35,294 nucleotides of DNA from an uncultured beta proteobacterium. GTDB lineage: Bacteria > Pseudomonadota > Gammaproteobacteria > Burkholderiales > SG8-41. Each line of letters starts with the position of its first letter. Position 1 is the first letter of the stretch. The DNA is taken from positions 29,334 to 64,627 of the forward strand of contig CADECM010000020.1 in the NCBI GenBank assembly GCA_902825845.1, written 5' to 3'. Shown piece by piece: positions 22,488 through 30,926 of the stretch. The notes under the pieces were generated by a model. That model saw only the letters and a list, made by a program, of their open reading frames with translations, made no database searches and was not told the DNA's origin. The position numbers were made by a program, and so were the translations under genes.

Positions 22488-25023
22488 CGGTTTTACGCGC
22501 GCGGGCCGGTGCCTTCCGCTTTGCCGCGGGCTTGTCTTCCGTGGCAGTCTTCGCGCCGGCCTTGGCCTCGCGTGGCGCAAACTCGAACGACACTTTGCCA
22601 TCGGTGCCGCGCACCAGAAACGCCGAAAACGGGCGGCCCTTTTTGCTGATGAATTTGTGCAGCAGATCGGTCTTGCCTTCTTTCAGCAGCTTGGTGACCT
22701 GTTCGGGCTCAATGTTGCGCTGAAGGATGATCTTGCCAGTGCGAAAATCACAGGTGCGCGGCTGCGCGGCGGATTTTTCGCAAATATAGGCCATGCCATG
22801 ATCGTACACGTTGGCGCTGCATTTCGGGCACGTGCCGAGCGGCTCCTTGCCGGTGAAATCGACAGGCTCCGCGTCCTCGTTCGACTGGCCGAAATCAAAC
22901 TCGAAGTTGAATTCGTCATTCAGCTTGATCACCGCCGCGAACGGACGTCCCAGCCGCGAGCGAAAGCCCTGCAGCGGGCCGATGCTCTTTTTGACAAACA
23001 GCTCGTCGATCTCCGCCGGCTCAAATTGCCGCCCGGCGAGAATGCGCCACAGCGAAAAATCGCATTTTTCGCACTGGAATTTCTTGTAGTTTTCCTTCAC
23101 CGTGCCGCCGCATTTCGGGCACTTCGCCTTGAGCGTGGCGTAATCGCCAGGCACGGTCTCGGACTCGTGCGCCTTGGCGCGCTCAACAATATGGCGCGTC
23201 ATTTTGGCGATTTCCTTCATGAACGCGGCGCGCTTCAACTTGCCGTGCTCCATTTCCTTCAGCTTGTATTCCCATTCGCCGGTCATTTCGGGCGACGCGA
23301 GCTCCGGAATGTCCAGCCCGCGCAGTAACGTCAGCAGCGAAAATGCCTTGGGCGTGGCCTGCAGTTCGCGGCCGTTGCGCAACACGTATTCCTCGGCGAT
23401 GAGTTTCTCGATGACCACCGCGCGCGTGGCCGGCGTGCCGAGGCCGCGCTCTTTCATTGCGTCGCGCAGCTCTTCGTCTTCCACCAGCTTGCCGGCGCCT
23501 TCCATCGCCGACAGCAATGTCGCTTCCGTAAAGCGCGCCGGCGGCTTGGTCTGCGTGGCAAGCACGTCAATTTTCTCGGTTTTGGCTTTTTCGCCTTTCT
23601 TGACCGCAACCAGATTGGGCGTGTCACCGTCTTCGGCAGCCGCCTTGCCGTGCACCTCCAGCCAACCCGCGTTGACCAGCACCCGGCCTTCGCTCTTGAA
23701 GGCTTCCTGTTCGACGCGGGTGATGCGCGTGGTGACCATATATTCCGCGCTGGGATAAAACACCGCGAGAAATTGACGCACCACCAGATCGTAAAGCTTG
23801 GTTTCGATTTCGTTCAGCGCCTTGGGCGCCTGCCCGGTGGGGATAATCGCAAAGTGGTCGGAGATTTTTGCGTTGTTGAATATGCGCTTGGTGGGCTTCA
23901 CCCAACCTTGTTTCAGTATCTTCTTTGCAAACGGCGCGTATTCCGATTCCGACAGCACGCCCAGCGTTTCTTTCACCGTGTCGACATAATCTTCGGGCAA
24001 CGCGCGCGCGTCGGTCCGCGGGTAAGTCAGTACCTTGTGTTTTTCGTACAAGGCCTGCGCCAGCGACAACGTGGTGCGCGCGCTGAATCCAAAACGCCCG
24101 TTGGCGGCGCGTTGCAGACTCGTCAGATCAAACAGCAGTGGTGACGCCTGCGTGCTGGGCTTGCTTTCCTCTTCGATTTCGCCGGGCTTGCCTTCGCATT
24201 TGGCCTTGATCGCCTCGGCGCGTTTGGCATCCCACAAACGCTCGGCACGAAGATCGGGGTCGATCTCTTCGTCTTTGGCGTCTTTTTTTGTCTTGGAGAA
24301 TTTCTCGTCGATCCAGCGGCCGGCATACTCGCCCGCGCTGACGCCGAAGGTGGCGTGTACCTCCCAATAATCCTTGGGCACGAAGCGTTTGATTTTTTCC
24401 TCACGCTCGACCAGGATGGCCAGCGTCGGCGTCTGCACCCGGCCCACCGGCGTCTTGTGAAAGCCGCCGCTCTTGGAGTTGAACGCGGTCATCGCGCGTG
24501 TGCCGTTGATGCCCACCAGCCAGTCGGCCTCCGAGCGGCACACGGCAGCATCGGCCAGCGGCAGCATTTCCTCGTCACTGCGCAGATGCTTGAAGCCTTC
24601 CTTGATCGAGCCCGCCGTCATCGATTGCAGCCACAGGCGCTTTACCGGCTTCTTGGTGCCCGCGTGATTGGCGATATAGCGGAAAATCAGTTCGCCTTCG
24701 CGGCCGGCGTCACAGGCGTTGATAATGCCGGTGACGTCCTTGCGCTTGAGTAATTTGGTCAACAATTTCAGCCGCGATTCCGTCTTTTCGATCGGTAATA
24801 GATCGAAATGCGGAGGAATCACCGGTAAATTGGCAAAGGACCACTTCCCGCGCTTGACTTCAAACTCGTCGGGCACCGCGATCTGCACCAGATGCCCCAC
24901 TGCAGACGACAACACAAAATCGTCGCTCTCAAAATAATCGTCGTGACGCTTGAAGCCACCGAGCACGCGCGCAATATCGCCAGCCACGGACGGCTTCTCA
25001 GCGATAATTAGTTGTTTTGACAT
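22483..25023 (-). CDS. topB: DNA topoisomerase III
   Basis: An 846-residue type IA topoisomerase that decatenates and relaxes negatively supercoiled DNA by a single-strand break. The Toprim domain starts MSKQLIIAEKPSVAGDIARV and contains INACDAGREGELIF, whose acidic residues bind Mg2+. TPVGRVQTPTLAILVEREE follows, and the active-site tyrosine is Y334 in LTYPRTDARALP. Near the C-terminus are Cys4-type zinc elements (CPKCGGTVKENYKKFQCEKC and CPKCSANVYDHG), topoisomerase C-terminal repeats (RPFSAFLVRG), and a lysine/alanine-rich tail. It is complete. It lies downstream of dprA, as in many betaproteobacteria, but the small smg/DUF494 gene I would expect between them is not seen. Confidence 0.96.
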   Translation of the reverse strand: MSKQLIIAEKPSVAGDIARVLGGFKRHDDYFESDDFVLSSAVGHLVQIAVPDEFEVKRGKWSFANLPVIPPHFDLLPIEKTESRLKLLTKLLKRKDVTGIINACDAGREGELIFRYIANHAGTKKPVKRLWLQSMTAGSIKEGFKHLRSDEEMLPLADAAVCRSEADWLVGINGTRAMTAFNSKSGGFHKTPVGRVQTPTLAILVEREEKIKRFVPKDYWEVHATFGVSAGEYAGRWIDEKFSKTKKDAKDEEIDPDLRAERLWDAKRAEAIKAKCEGKPGEIEEESKPSTQASPLLFDLTSLQRAANGRFGFSARTTLSLAQALYEKHKVLTYPRTDARALPEDYVDTVKETLGVLSESEYAPFAKKILKQGWVKPTKRIFNNAKISDHFAIIPTGQAPKALNEIETKLYDLVVRQFLAVFYPSAEYMVTTRITRVEQEAFKSEGRVLVNAGWLEVHGKAAAEDGDTPNLVAVKKGEKAKTEKIDVLATQTKPPARFTEATLLSAMEGAGKLVEDEELRDAMKERGLGTPATRAVVIEKLIAEEYVLRNGRELQATPKAFSLLTLLRGLDIPELASPEMTGEWEYKLKEMEHGKLKRAAFMKEIAKMTRHIVERAKAHESETVPGDYATLKAKCPKCGGTVKENYKKFQCEKCDFSLWRILAGRQFEPAEIDELFVKKSIGPLQGFRSRLGRPFAAVIKLNDEFNFEFDFGQSNEDAEPVDFTGKEPLGTCPKCSANVYDHGMAYICEKSAAQPRTCDFRTGKIILQRNIEPEQVTKLLKEGKTDLLHKFISKKGRPFSAFLVRGTDGKVSFEFAPREAKAGAKTATEDKPAAKRKAPARARKTA

Positions 25024-25173
25024 GATTTTTTATGGGCGCCTGCGGTGAAGCTGGATTGTTCACTGCAACATGCAATGCGAAAGAAGGCGCAGATAATAAG
25101 AACAAAGCGGCCGCGAAAGCAAGCGCAAATCGTCACAAAAAGGACAAAAGGCTGCGACGATCATAATAAATAC

Positions 25174-25195
25174 TAAATAAAATCAATTAGTTAAT
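25174..25195 (+). repeat. AT-rich intergenic element, copy 7 (perfect IHF-like core)
   Basis: TAAATAAAATCAATTAGTTA overlaps the dprA stop codon on the opposite strand. The core AATCAATTAGTTA matches WATCAANNNNTTR at every defined position. It lies about 150 bases upstream of topB, where the topB promoter should be. Confidence 0.5.
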
Positions 25196-26266
25196 TCTTT
25201 GCCACAGCCCGCCCGGCAAGTTCGCCACCGCCCCTTCCAGTTCCAGCTGGACCAGCGCGGCGCTGACTTCATGCACCGGTTGGCCGGCGCGGCCGGCCAG
25301 CGTATCCACATCACATGGATCGTAGGCCATGTGCGACAGCAGCGGATGCGCGGAAGTTGCAGGGGCTTCCTGCGACAGGCCTGTCGCAGGCAGCGGCAAT
25401 CGCAGTTCACCGAGGATGTCTGCGACGTCGTCTACCAGTTTGGCGCCCTGCTTTATGAGTACGTGGCAACCCTTAGACAGCGCGGAGTGAATCGAACCGG
25501 GTATCGCGAATACATCTTTCCCCAAATCGTTGCTGATACGCGCGGTAATCAGCGAGCCGCTCGAAACCGCCGCTTCAACCACCAGGCAGCCACGCGTCAT
25601 GCCGCTGATCAGGCGATTGCGGCGTGGAAAGTTGGCGGCCAGCGGCGGCGTGCCGAGCGCGAATTCGGACACGATTGCACCCTGTTCCGCGATGCCGTGC
25701 GCCAGATCGCGGTTGCGCGCGGGATACACTTTGTCGAGCCCGGTGCCGACGACGGCAACGGTCGATGCGCGTCCTGCCAGCCCGCCACGATGCGCCGCCG
25801 CGTCTATGCCCAACGCAAGCCCGCTGACGATACACAGCCCGGCGTTGCTTAGCGCAGTGGCGAAGGCCTCCGCGTTGAGTCGTCCCTGCGCCGTCGCGTT
25901 GCGGCTGCCGACCACGGCAAATGCCGGCTGATTGAGCAGCTCCAGGCGGCCCTTGACGTAGATCAACGGCGGCGGATCAGGCGTCAGTAACAGCGCCTGC
26001 GGATACTCGCTGTCGGCAAGCGTCACCACGTGATTGCGGGTATCGGCCAGCCACGCTTCCACCGCGGCTGGATCGCCGTGCATCGTACCGTCGGTAATGG
26101 CATCGGCAAGTTTGCCGCTGACGACGCGCGTCAGCGCCGAGCGGCTGGCGTCGAGGACCTGTTGCGGGCCGCCGAATGCCGACAGCAGTTTACGAAATGA
26201 TTCGCCGCCGAGGCCGGACGTCAGCGACAGGCGCAGCCACGCCCGAAGGTCGTCATCCAGCGGCAC
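25187..26266 (-). CDS. dprA: DNA-processing protein DprA (Smf)
   Basis: A 359-residue DprA/Smf protein. DprA loads RecA on incoming single-stranded DNA during natural transformation, acting in the cytoplasm. The Rossmann-like core shows FAVVGSRNATAQGRLNAEAF near residues 115-134, SGLALGIDAAAHRGGL, and VVGTGLDKVYPARNRDLAHG. Later PRRNRLISGMTRGCLVVEAA is the classic family signature. The C-terminal winged-helix-like domain (HPLLSHMAYDPCDVDTLAGR) is present. It starts 12 bases after the LysM gene stop, so the two are co-transcribed. Its stop codon lies inside an AT-rich repeat element. Confidence 0.95.
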   Translation of the reverse strand: MPLDDDLRAWLRLSLTSGLGGESFRKLLSAFGGPQQVLDASRSALTRVVSGKLADAITDGTMHGDPAAVEAWLADTRNHVVTLADSEYPQALLLTPDPPPLIYVKGRLELLNQPAFAVVGSRNATAQGRLNAEAFATALSNAGLCIVSGLALGIDAAAHRGGLAGRASTVAVVGTGLDKVYPARNRDLAHGIAEQGAIVSEFALGTPPLAANFPRRNRLISGMTRGCLVVEAAVSSGSLITARISNDLGKDVFAIPGSIHSALSKGCHVLIKQGAKLVDDVADILGELRLPLPATGLSQEAPATSAHPLLSHMAYDPCDVDTLAGRAGQPVHEVSAALVQLELEGAVANLPGGLWQRIN

Positions 26267-26278
26267 GCGGCGCGAACT

Positions 26279-27418
26279 TCAGGGCGTCGTGAATACGTCG
26301 TCGATGGCAACCGGCAGGCTTGCCTGCATCACCAGCGCAAACGACGCGCGCTCGAAGGTGCGAAATACCATCACCAGGCCATAGCGCTCGGCGGGAATGC
26401 CGGCAATATCGGCATCATCAATCGCCTTGGGATTGTCGAAAACCGGCCTGTTGCGCACGTTCAGCTGTTCTTCGTAATAGGGCCGCCGGCCGTCGTTGCC
26501 GGTGGGTCCGGTGCGCCCCAGCACTGCACTGGTGCGCAGGGAGTAGCGCGACGCCGTCGGGCTGCGCTGCAACGCAAGCACATGGCCCGGCTCCAGACCA
26601 TCCTTGGCGCCGCGCGACAACGACACCACCGAGTAGCGGCCGGTCTCGAACAGATTGTCATTGAGCGACATCACACGGCCTTTGACCGCGCTGCCGGGCG
26701 CGCGCGGCACGTAGGAAAACACAGGCGCCGAGTTGCTGATGGCTACCAAGCGGTCGCCGGTATAGATTTCCTGCACGGACTTGGTGACTTCAATGCGGCT
26801 CACGTCACCGAATTTGCGCACGATCGCGTCACCCAGATACAGCCCCAGGTAACCCAGCGTGACGCCGGTGTCGGGATCGACCAGCTTGTCGCCACGGCGG
26901 TAGATGTGCCAGTTTGCGCCCTTATCCTGGGTCAGCCCTTTGACATACGCGATGTTGCCCGCGCCGACGACCACGCGCGACTCCTCGGTGGCCATGATGC
27001 GGGGCGCATCGTCCAGTTCATTTTCGCCAATCACCATCGGGCGCGAAATAAATGCCTCAATCGCCGAAGGCGGTATGGTCGGCACGGCCTCGGCAATATC
27101 CTCCGTACGAATGCGCGGCGACAGTGTCGCGGCGCCATCGTCGACCCGCAGTTGCCCGGTGCTGCGGTCCAGCACCAACACGTCGCCCGGGTAAATACGA
27201 TGCGGATTGCGCACCTGCGTGCGGTTCATGCCCCACAGCCGCGGCCAGTTCCACGGCGAGGTGAGATAGCGGCCGGATATACCCCACAAGGTGTCGCCAC
27301 GCTGCACGGTGTAGCGATCCGGTGCATTGGCCTTGATGTCCTGAGCGCCAGACACTGCGGACAAGGCGCACGAACTCATCACCAGCAGCAGCGATATAAT
27401 TCTCGTTTTCATAGACAT
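26279..27418 (-). CDS. LysM peptidoglycan-binding domain protein, exported
   Basis: A protein of about 379 residues. It has a signal peptide (MSMKTRIISLLLVMSSCALS to SGA) followed at once by a LysM domain: YTVQRGDTLWGISGRYLTSP, WNWPRLWGMNRTQVRNPHRI and YPGDVLVLD. LysM binds peptidoglycan glycan strands. The remaining 300 residues are not assigned but include repeated short strands such as VVGAGNIAYVKGL. The start at 27418 is chosen because it begins the signal peptide; the frame stays open to a GTG at 27526 with no signal. Location next to dprA is common in betaproteobacteria. It diverges from def across about 200 bases. Confidence 0.9.
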   Translation of the reverse strand: MSMKTRIISLLLVMSSCALSAVSGAQDIKANAPDRYTVQRGDTLWGISGRYLTSPWNWPRLWGMNRTQVRNPHRIYPGDVLVLDRSTGQLRVDDGAATLSPRIRTEDIAEAVPTIPPSAIEAFISRPMVIGENELDDAPRIMATEESRVVVGAGNIAYVKGLTQDKGANWHIYRRGDKLVDPDTGVTLGYLGLYLGDAIVRKFGDVSRIEVTKSVQEIYTGDRLVAISNSAPVFSYVPRAPGSAVKGRVMSLNDNLFETGRYSVVSLSRGAKDGLEPGHVLALQRSPTASRYSLRTSAVLGRTGPTGNDGRRPYYEEQLNVRNRPVFDNPKAIDDADIAGIPAERYGLVMVFRTFERASFALVMQASLPVAIDDVFTTP

Positions 27419-27576
27419 AGCCCGTACCTCAGTGAATTTACACGCGCTTGTGCCTGGCACGGCGGACAGGTGCGATGCAGGCGGTAATACCTGATCCGGC
27501 AACCTGTTACCTGCCCGTTGCACCACTTTGCAAGCGCGCCGATGTGCGTCGCGACCGCTCCCGGCGCAACATCACA

Positions 27577-27609
27577 AATTGGTTTAAATTCTGCATCTAG
27601 TTAATTCTA
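27577..27609 (+). repeat. AT-rich intergenic element, copy 8 (diverged)
   Basis: TTGGTTTAAATTCTGCATCT followed by AGTTAATTC lies between the divergent LysM and def genes. It keeps the GTTTAAA and AGTTA parts of the element but has lost the middle of the IHF-like core. It is close enough to def to overlap its promoter. Confidence 0.35.
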
Positions 27610-27624
27610 TTAGCAAGACTTTTT

Positions 27625-28140
27625 GTGGCGAAACTACCTATACTGCTGTATCCCGACCCGCGCCTGCATACCGTGGCTGCACCCGTTGTGCGGGTAAATG
27701 ACGATATTCGTAATTTAATCAATGACATGGGTGAAACCATGTATGCCGCGCCTGGTGTTGGCCTGGCTGCAACACAGGTCAATGTACATTTGCGAATTAT
27801 AGTCATCGACACCTCACCCACGCGTGACGAATTACTCGCTTTTGTCAATCCAGAACTGATTGCGGCAAGCGGCGAGGCGGATTTTGATGAAGGCTGCCTG
27901 TCAGTACCCGGCATTTACGAAAAGCTGCGTCGCGCGCAAAACATCCGCGTGCGTGCGCTGGGCATCGACGGCCAGCCGTTTGAATGGGCTGCGGAAGGGC
28001 TGCAGGCCGTATGTATTCAGCACGAAATGGACCATCTGGAAGGCAAGGTGTTTGTCGAAAAGCTGTCACGGCTGAAGCAGCAGCGCATTCTCGCCAAAAT
28101 CAAGAAGCGCCAGCGCGAAGACAGTCATCCGGCTAAATGA
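27625..28140 (+). CDS. def: Peptide deformylase
   Basis: A 171-residue peptide deformylase that removes the formyl group from the initiator methionine of nascent proteins using a bound ferrous (or similar) metal. All three motifs are present: G44VGLAATQ51, E89GCLS93 with the cysteine ligand, and H133EMDH137. The start is the GTG at 27625, which opens the typical MAKLPILLYPDPRLHTVA sequence; its Shine-Dalgarno is weak. Its stop TGA overlaps the fmt ATG (ATGA), as expected for translational coupling of the formylation/deformylation pair. Confidence 0.97.
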   Translation: MAKLPILLYPDPRLHTVAAPVVRVNDDIRNLINDMGETMYAAPGVGLAATQVNVHLRIIVIDTSPTRDELLAFVNPELIAASGEADFDEGCLSVPGIYEKLRRAQNIRVRALGIDGQPFEWAAEGLQAVCIQHEMDHLEGKVFVEKLSRLKQQRILAKIKKRQREDSHPAK

Positions 28141-29063
28141 GGCTCATTTTCGCGGGTACGCCGGCGTTTGCCGCAATCGCATTGCAGGCACTGATCAAGG
28201 CCGGGCACGATCTGGTGTTAGTGATTACTCAGCCTGATCGACCAACCGGGCGTGGGCTCAAGCTCGTGCCGTCCGAAGTAAAAAAAATAGCACAAAATCA
28301 AGAATTTATATTAGAGCAACCCCTCACACTCAAGACCGACGCCGCGCGCGCCCTGGTCGCGGCAGCAAAAGCGGACGCGATGATCGTTGCGGCCTATGGA
28401 TTGCTTCTTCCCGCGGATATCCTGGCCATACCCCGGCTCGGTTGCCTGAATATCCATGCGTCGCTGCTGCCGCGCTGGCGCGGGGCGGCACCGATTCAGC
28501 GCGCCATTCTGGCCGGCGATGCTCAAACCGGGGTCACCATCATGCAAATGGACGCCGGGCTGGATACCGGCGACATTTTGCTTGCGCGTGCAACCGCCAT
28601 CGGGGCACAGGAAACCGCGGGCGAATTGCATGACCGTCTTGCCGTTCTGGGTGCCGAGTTGATCGTGGCCGCGTTGGACAAATTGCCGCCGCCGGTAAAG
28701 CAGGACGCCGCGCTGGCGACCTATGCGGCCAAGATTGCCAAGTCCGAAGCCTGCATCGACTGGCGCGAAGACGCGGCGCACATCGCGCTCAAGGTTCGTG
28801 CCTACAACCCGTTCCCCGGCGCCGTGTGCGCGCTGGGCGATGAGCGCATCAAGATCTGGCGCGCGCGCGTTGCCGCCGGCGGGGCCGGCGCGCCCGGCGT
28901 GGTGTGCGCCGGAACACCCGGCACACTGGTGATCGCCTGCGGTACGGGCGCGCTCGAGGTGCTCGAATTGCAGCGCCCCGGCGGGAGGCGCCTTGCCGCC
29001 GCGACCTTTCTGGCGGGTCACGGCATCGAGCCGGGCGCGCGTTTTGGCGTTGCCGCGCCCTGA
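28137..29063 (+). CDS. fmt: Methionyl-tRNA formyltransferase
   Basis: A 308-residue enzyme that formylates initiator Met-tRNA using 10-formyltetrahydrofolate. The N-terminal Rossmann-like domain begins MRLIFAGTPAFAAIALQAL. The catalytic and folate-binding motifs are N105-I-H107-ASLLPRWRGAAPIQRAI and GVTIMQMDAGLDTGDIL near residues 132-148. The C-terminal tRNA-binding domain includes VRAYNPFPGAVCALGDERIK. The ATG overlaps the def stop, and its own stop (TGA at 29061-29063) overlaps the rsmB ATG. The operon is therefore fully coupled. Confidence 0.97.
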   Translation: MRLIFAGTPAFAAIALQALIKAGHDLVLVITQPDRPTGRGLKLVPSEVKKIAQNQEFILEQPLTLKTDAARALVAAAKADAMIVAAYGLLLPADILAIPRLGCLNIHASLLPRWRGAAPIQRAILAGDAQTGVTIMQMDAGLDTGDILLARATAIGAQETAGELHDRLAVLGAELIVAALDKLPPPVKQDAALATYAAKIAKSEACIDWREDAAHIALKVRAYNPFPGAVCALGDERIKIWRARVAAGGAGAPGVVCAGTPGTLVIACGTGALEVLELQRPGGRRLAAATFLAGHGIEPGARFGVAAP

Positions 29064-30352
29064 TGCAGGACGCGCAAGCGCAGGCGGTGGCGGTGCTCGG
29101 GCGCGTGCTGGCCGGACGCAATTTCGACAGCGAACTGGCCGCCGCATGGCGCGGCATGCCCCCCGGGAACACCGGGCAGCGCGCGCTGGTGCAGGACCTG
29201 TGCTATGGCGTGCTGCGTCATCTGGGTGCGCTGGATGCGATGCTCGAGCCCCTGCTCGACAAACCGCTGCGCGACGAACGGTTGCGGCAGTTGCTGCGCA
29301 TTGCGCTGTATCAATTGCTGCACACCCGCGCCGCGCCGCATGCGGTGGTCGATCATGCCGTGCGCGCGTGCGCGGTCCTGCGCGCCGCGCCGGCCAAGGG
29401 CTTGGTCAACGCCGTGCTGCGGACTTTCCTGAGGCGCAGGACGGAACTTCAGTCCGCGAGCGAGCGTACTGAAGTCGCACGCTATTCGTTTCCCCAGTGG
29501 TGGATTGAGCGGTTGCGCGTGCAGTATCCGGACGCCTTTGCGGCCATTCTTCAGGCGGGCAACCAGCATGCCCCGCTCACCTTGCGCGTCAATGCGCGGC
29601 GCATCGCGCGCGATGCCTGCCTTGAACGACTGGCCGCCGCCGGCATCGCCGCGCGCGCGCTGGAGCGCCATGCCGTGGTGCTCGACAAGCCGCTGCCGGT
29701 GCAGCAGATTCCGGGTTTTGCCGAAGGTCTGGTGTCCGTGCAGGATGCCTCGGCGCAGCGCGCCGCGCCGCTGCTCGATGCGCGCGACGGCATGCGCGTG
29801 CTCGACGCCTGCGCCGCACCCGGCGGCAAGAGCGCGCACCTGCTCGAACTCGCGCAGATGAGGTTGACCGCGGTCGATCAGAATCCCGAACGCCTGGCGC
29901 GCGTATCCTCCAATCTACTGCGCCTCGGACTCGCAGCCGACATCATCCGCGGTGACGCGGCGGATCCCGATGCGTGGTGGGACGGCGTGCCGTTCGATCG
30001 CATCCTCGCGGACGTGCCGTGCACGGCATCCGGTGTCACGCGGCGTCATCCCGATATCAAGTGGTCACGGCGCGAAAGCGACATCCCGCGCTTCGCGCAG
30101 CGCCAGCAAGCGATCGTCGACGCCCTGTGGCGGCTGCTGGCGCCAGGTGGTAAATTCCTGTATGTGACATGTTCGGTGTTCAGGGAAGAAAATCAACTTC
30201 AGATCGCGCGCCTGCTTGAGCTTAACAGCGATGCCCAACGCGTAGCGCTTCCCGCCGAAGAATTTCCAGACGCGCCTCAGCAACATGCGGGACAGATACT
30301 GCCGGATGCCGTGCACGATGGGTTCTATTACGCATTGCTGCAAAAAACCTGA
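29063..30352 (+). CDS. rsmB: 16S rRNA m5C967 methyltransferase RsmB
   Basis: A 429-residue enzyme that methylates C967 of 16S rRNA. It has an N-terminal NusB-like domain (QRALVQDLCYGVLRHLGALD, LVNAVLRTFLRRR) and a C-terminal SAM-dependent Rossmann domain. The SAM-binding motif is VLDACAAPGGKSAHLLEL, and the two catalytic cysteines lie in DVPCTASGVTRRHPDIKW and YVTCSVFREEN. The ATG at 29063 overlaps the fmt stop; longer frames upstream lack similarity. Between the two domains, in a variable loop, the sequence TELQSASERTEV is encoded by a 30-base palindromic element, an apparent in-frame acquisition. The gene is otherwise normal. Confidence 0.95.
   Translation: MQDAQAQAVAVLGRVLAGRNFDSELAAAWRGMPPGNTGQRALVQDLCYGVLRHLGALDAMLEPLLDKPLRDERLRQLLRIALYQLLHTRAAPHAVVDHAVRACAVLRAAPAKGLVNAVLRTFLRRRTELQSASERTEVARYSFPQWWIERLRVQYPDAFAAILQAGNQHAPLTLRVNARRIARDACLERLAAAGIAARALERHAVVLDKPLPVQQIPGFAEGLVSVQDASAQRAAPLLDARDGMRVLDACAAPGGKSAHLLELAQMRLTAVDQNPERLARVSSNLLRLGLAADIIRGDAADPDAWWDGVPFDRILADVPCTASGVTRRHPDIKWSRRESDIPRFAQRQQAIVDALWRLLAPGGKFLYVTCSVFREENQLQIARLLELNSDAQRVALPAEEFPDAPQQHAGQILPDAVHDGFYYALLQKT
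29446..29475 (+). repeat. REP-like palindromic element inside rsmB
   Basis: ACTTCAGT (29446-29453) and ACTGAAGT (29468-29475) are perfect 8-base inverted copies. Inside them CGC and GCG pair around GAGCGA, giving 11 pairs with one mismatch. The element adds about ten codons in frame at a variable interdomain loop of RsmB. A near-identical 16-base core recurs at 5890-5905. Confidence 0.55.
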
Positions 30353-30356
30353 CGCC

Positions 30357-30926
30357 GTGCCAGTCCGGACAGCGCGCGCGTTTGTCCGTTGTGTGGCGGC
30401 GGCCATTGCCGCATTGGCCACCCTGTTGTGCACGGCAATGGCCCTCGGCGCCGGCATCGACGTGCGCAGCGCGGCGGTCATCGCCAGCGATGACGGCTAT
30501 GTGCTGGAGGCGAGCTTCGACGTGCGCCTGACGAAGGTCGTGGACGACGCCCTGCACAAGGGCGTGCCGCTGTATTTCGTGCTGGAGCACGAATTGATAC
30601 GCCCGCGCTGGTACTGGACCAACGAAAAGGTCGCCGTGGTGCGGCAGGAGCGGCGGCTGTCGTACAACACGCTCACGCGCCAGTACCGCGTCGGCACCGG
30701 CTCGCTGTACCAGAACTTCACGTCGCTTAACGATGCGCTGGACAGCATGAGCCGGGTACGGCGCCGTCTTGACCTTGATCCCGGCGCCCTGCAAAAAGGC
30801 ACCACCTATCCCGCGTCGCTGCGCCTGCGTCTGGACACGGCGCTGCTGCCCAAGCCGTTCCAGCTGCACACCGGACGGACCTGGGATATTGCATCGGACT
30901 GGTACCGCTGGACGGTAACGCCATGA
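30357..30926 (+). CDS. DUF4390 domain exported protein
   Basis: A 189-residue protein of the DUF4390 family. It starts with a signal-peptide-like segment (CVAAAIAALATLLCTAMALG, residues about 11-30). A beta-rich domain follows with SDDGYVLEASFDVRLTKVVD, GVPLYFVLEHELIRPRWYW and TLTRQYRVGTGSLYQNF. The GTG at 30357 is chosen because it opens the signal sequence four bases after rsmB ends. Its stop overlaps the ntrY ATG (ATGA). In many betaproteobacteria this gene sits between rsmB and ntrY, as here, so a cell-envelope role linked to the NtrYX system is inferred. The biochemical function is unknown. Confidence 0.88.
   Translation: MPVRTARAFVRCVAAAIAALATLLCTAMALGAGIDVRSAAVIASDDGYVLEASFDVRLTKVVDDALHKGVPLYFVLEHELIRPRWYWTNEKVAVVRQERRLSYNTLTRQYRVGTGSLYQNFTSLNDALDSMSRVRRRLDLDPGALQKGTTYPASLRLRLDTALLPKPFQLHTGRTWDIASDWYRWTVTP

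Noticed and set aside
25060..25170. Short minus-strand frame upstream of topB with a CPFC motif
   Set aside because: About 34 codons, no clear ribosome-binding site and no family similarity. It ends at a TGA after MLQ with nothing conserved beyond it, so it is not a further selenoprotein candidate.
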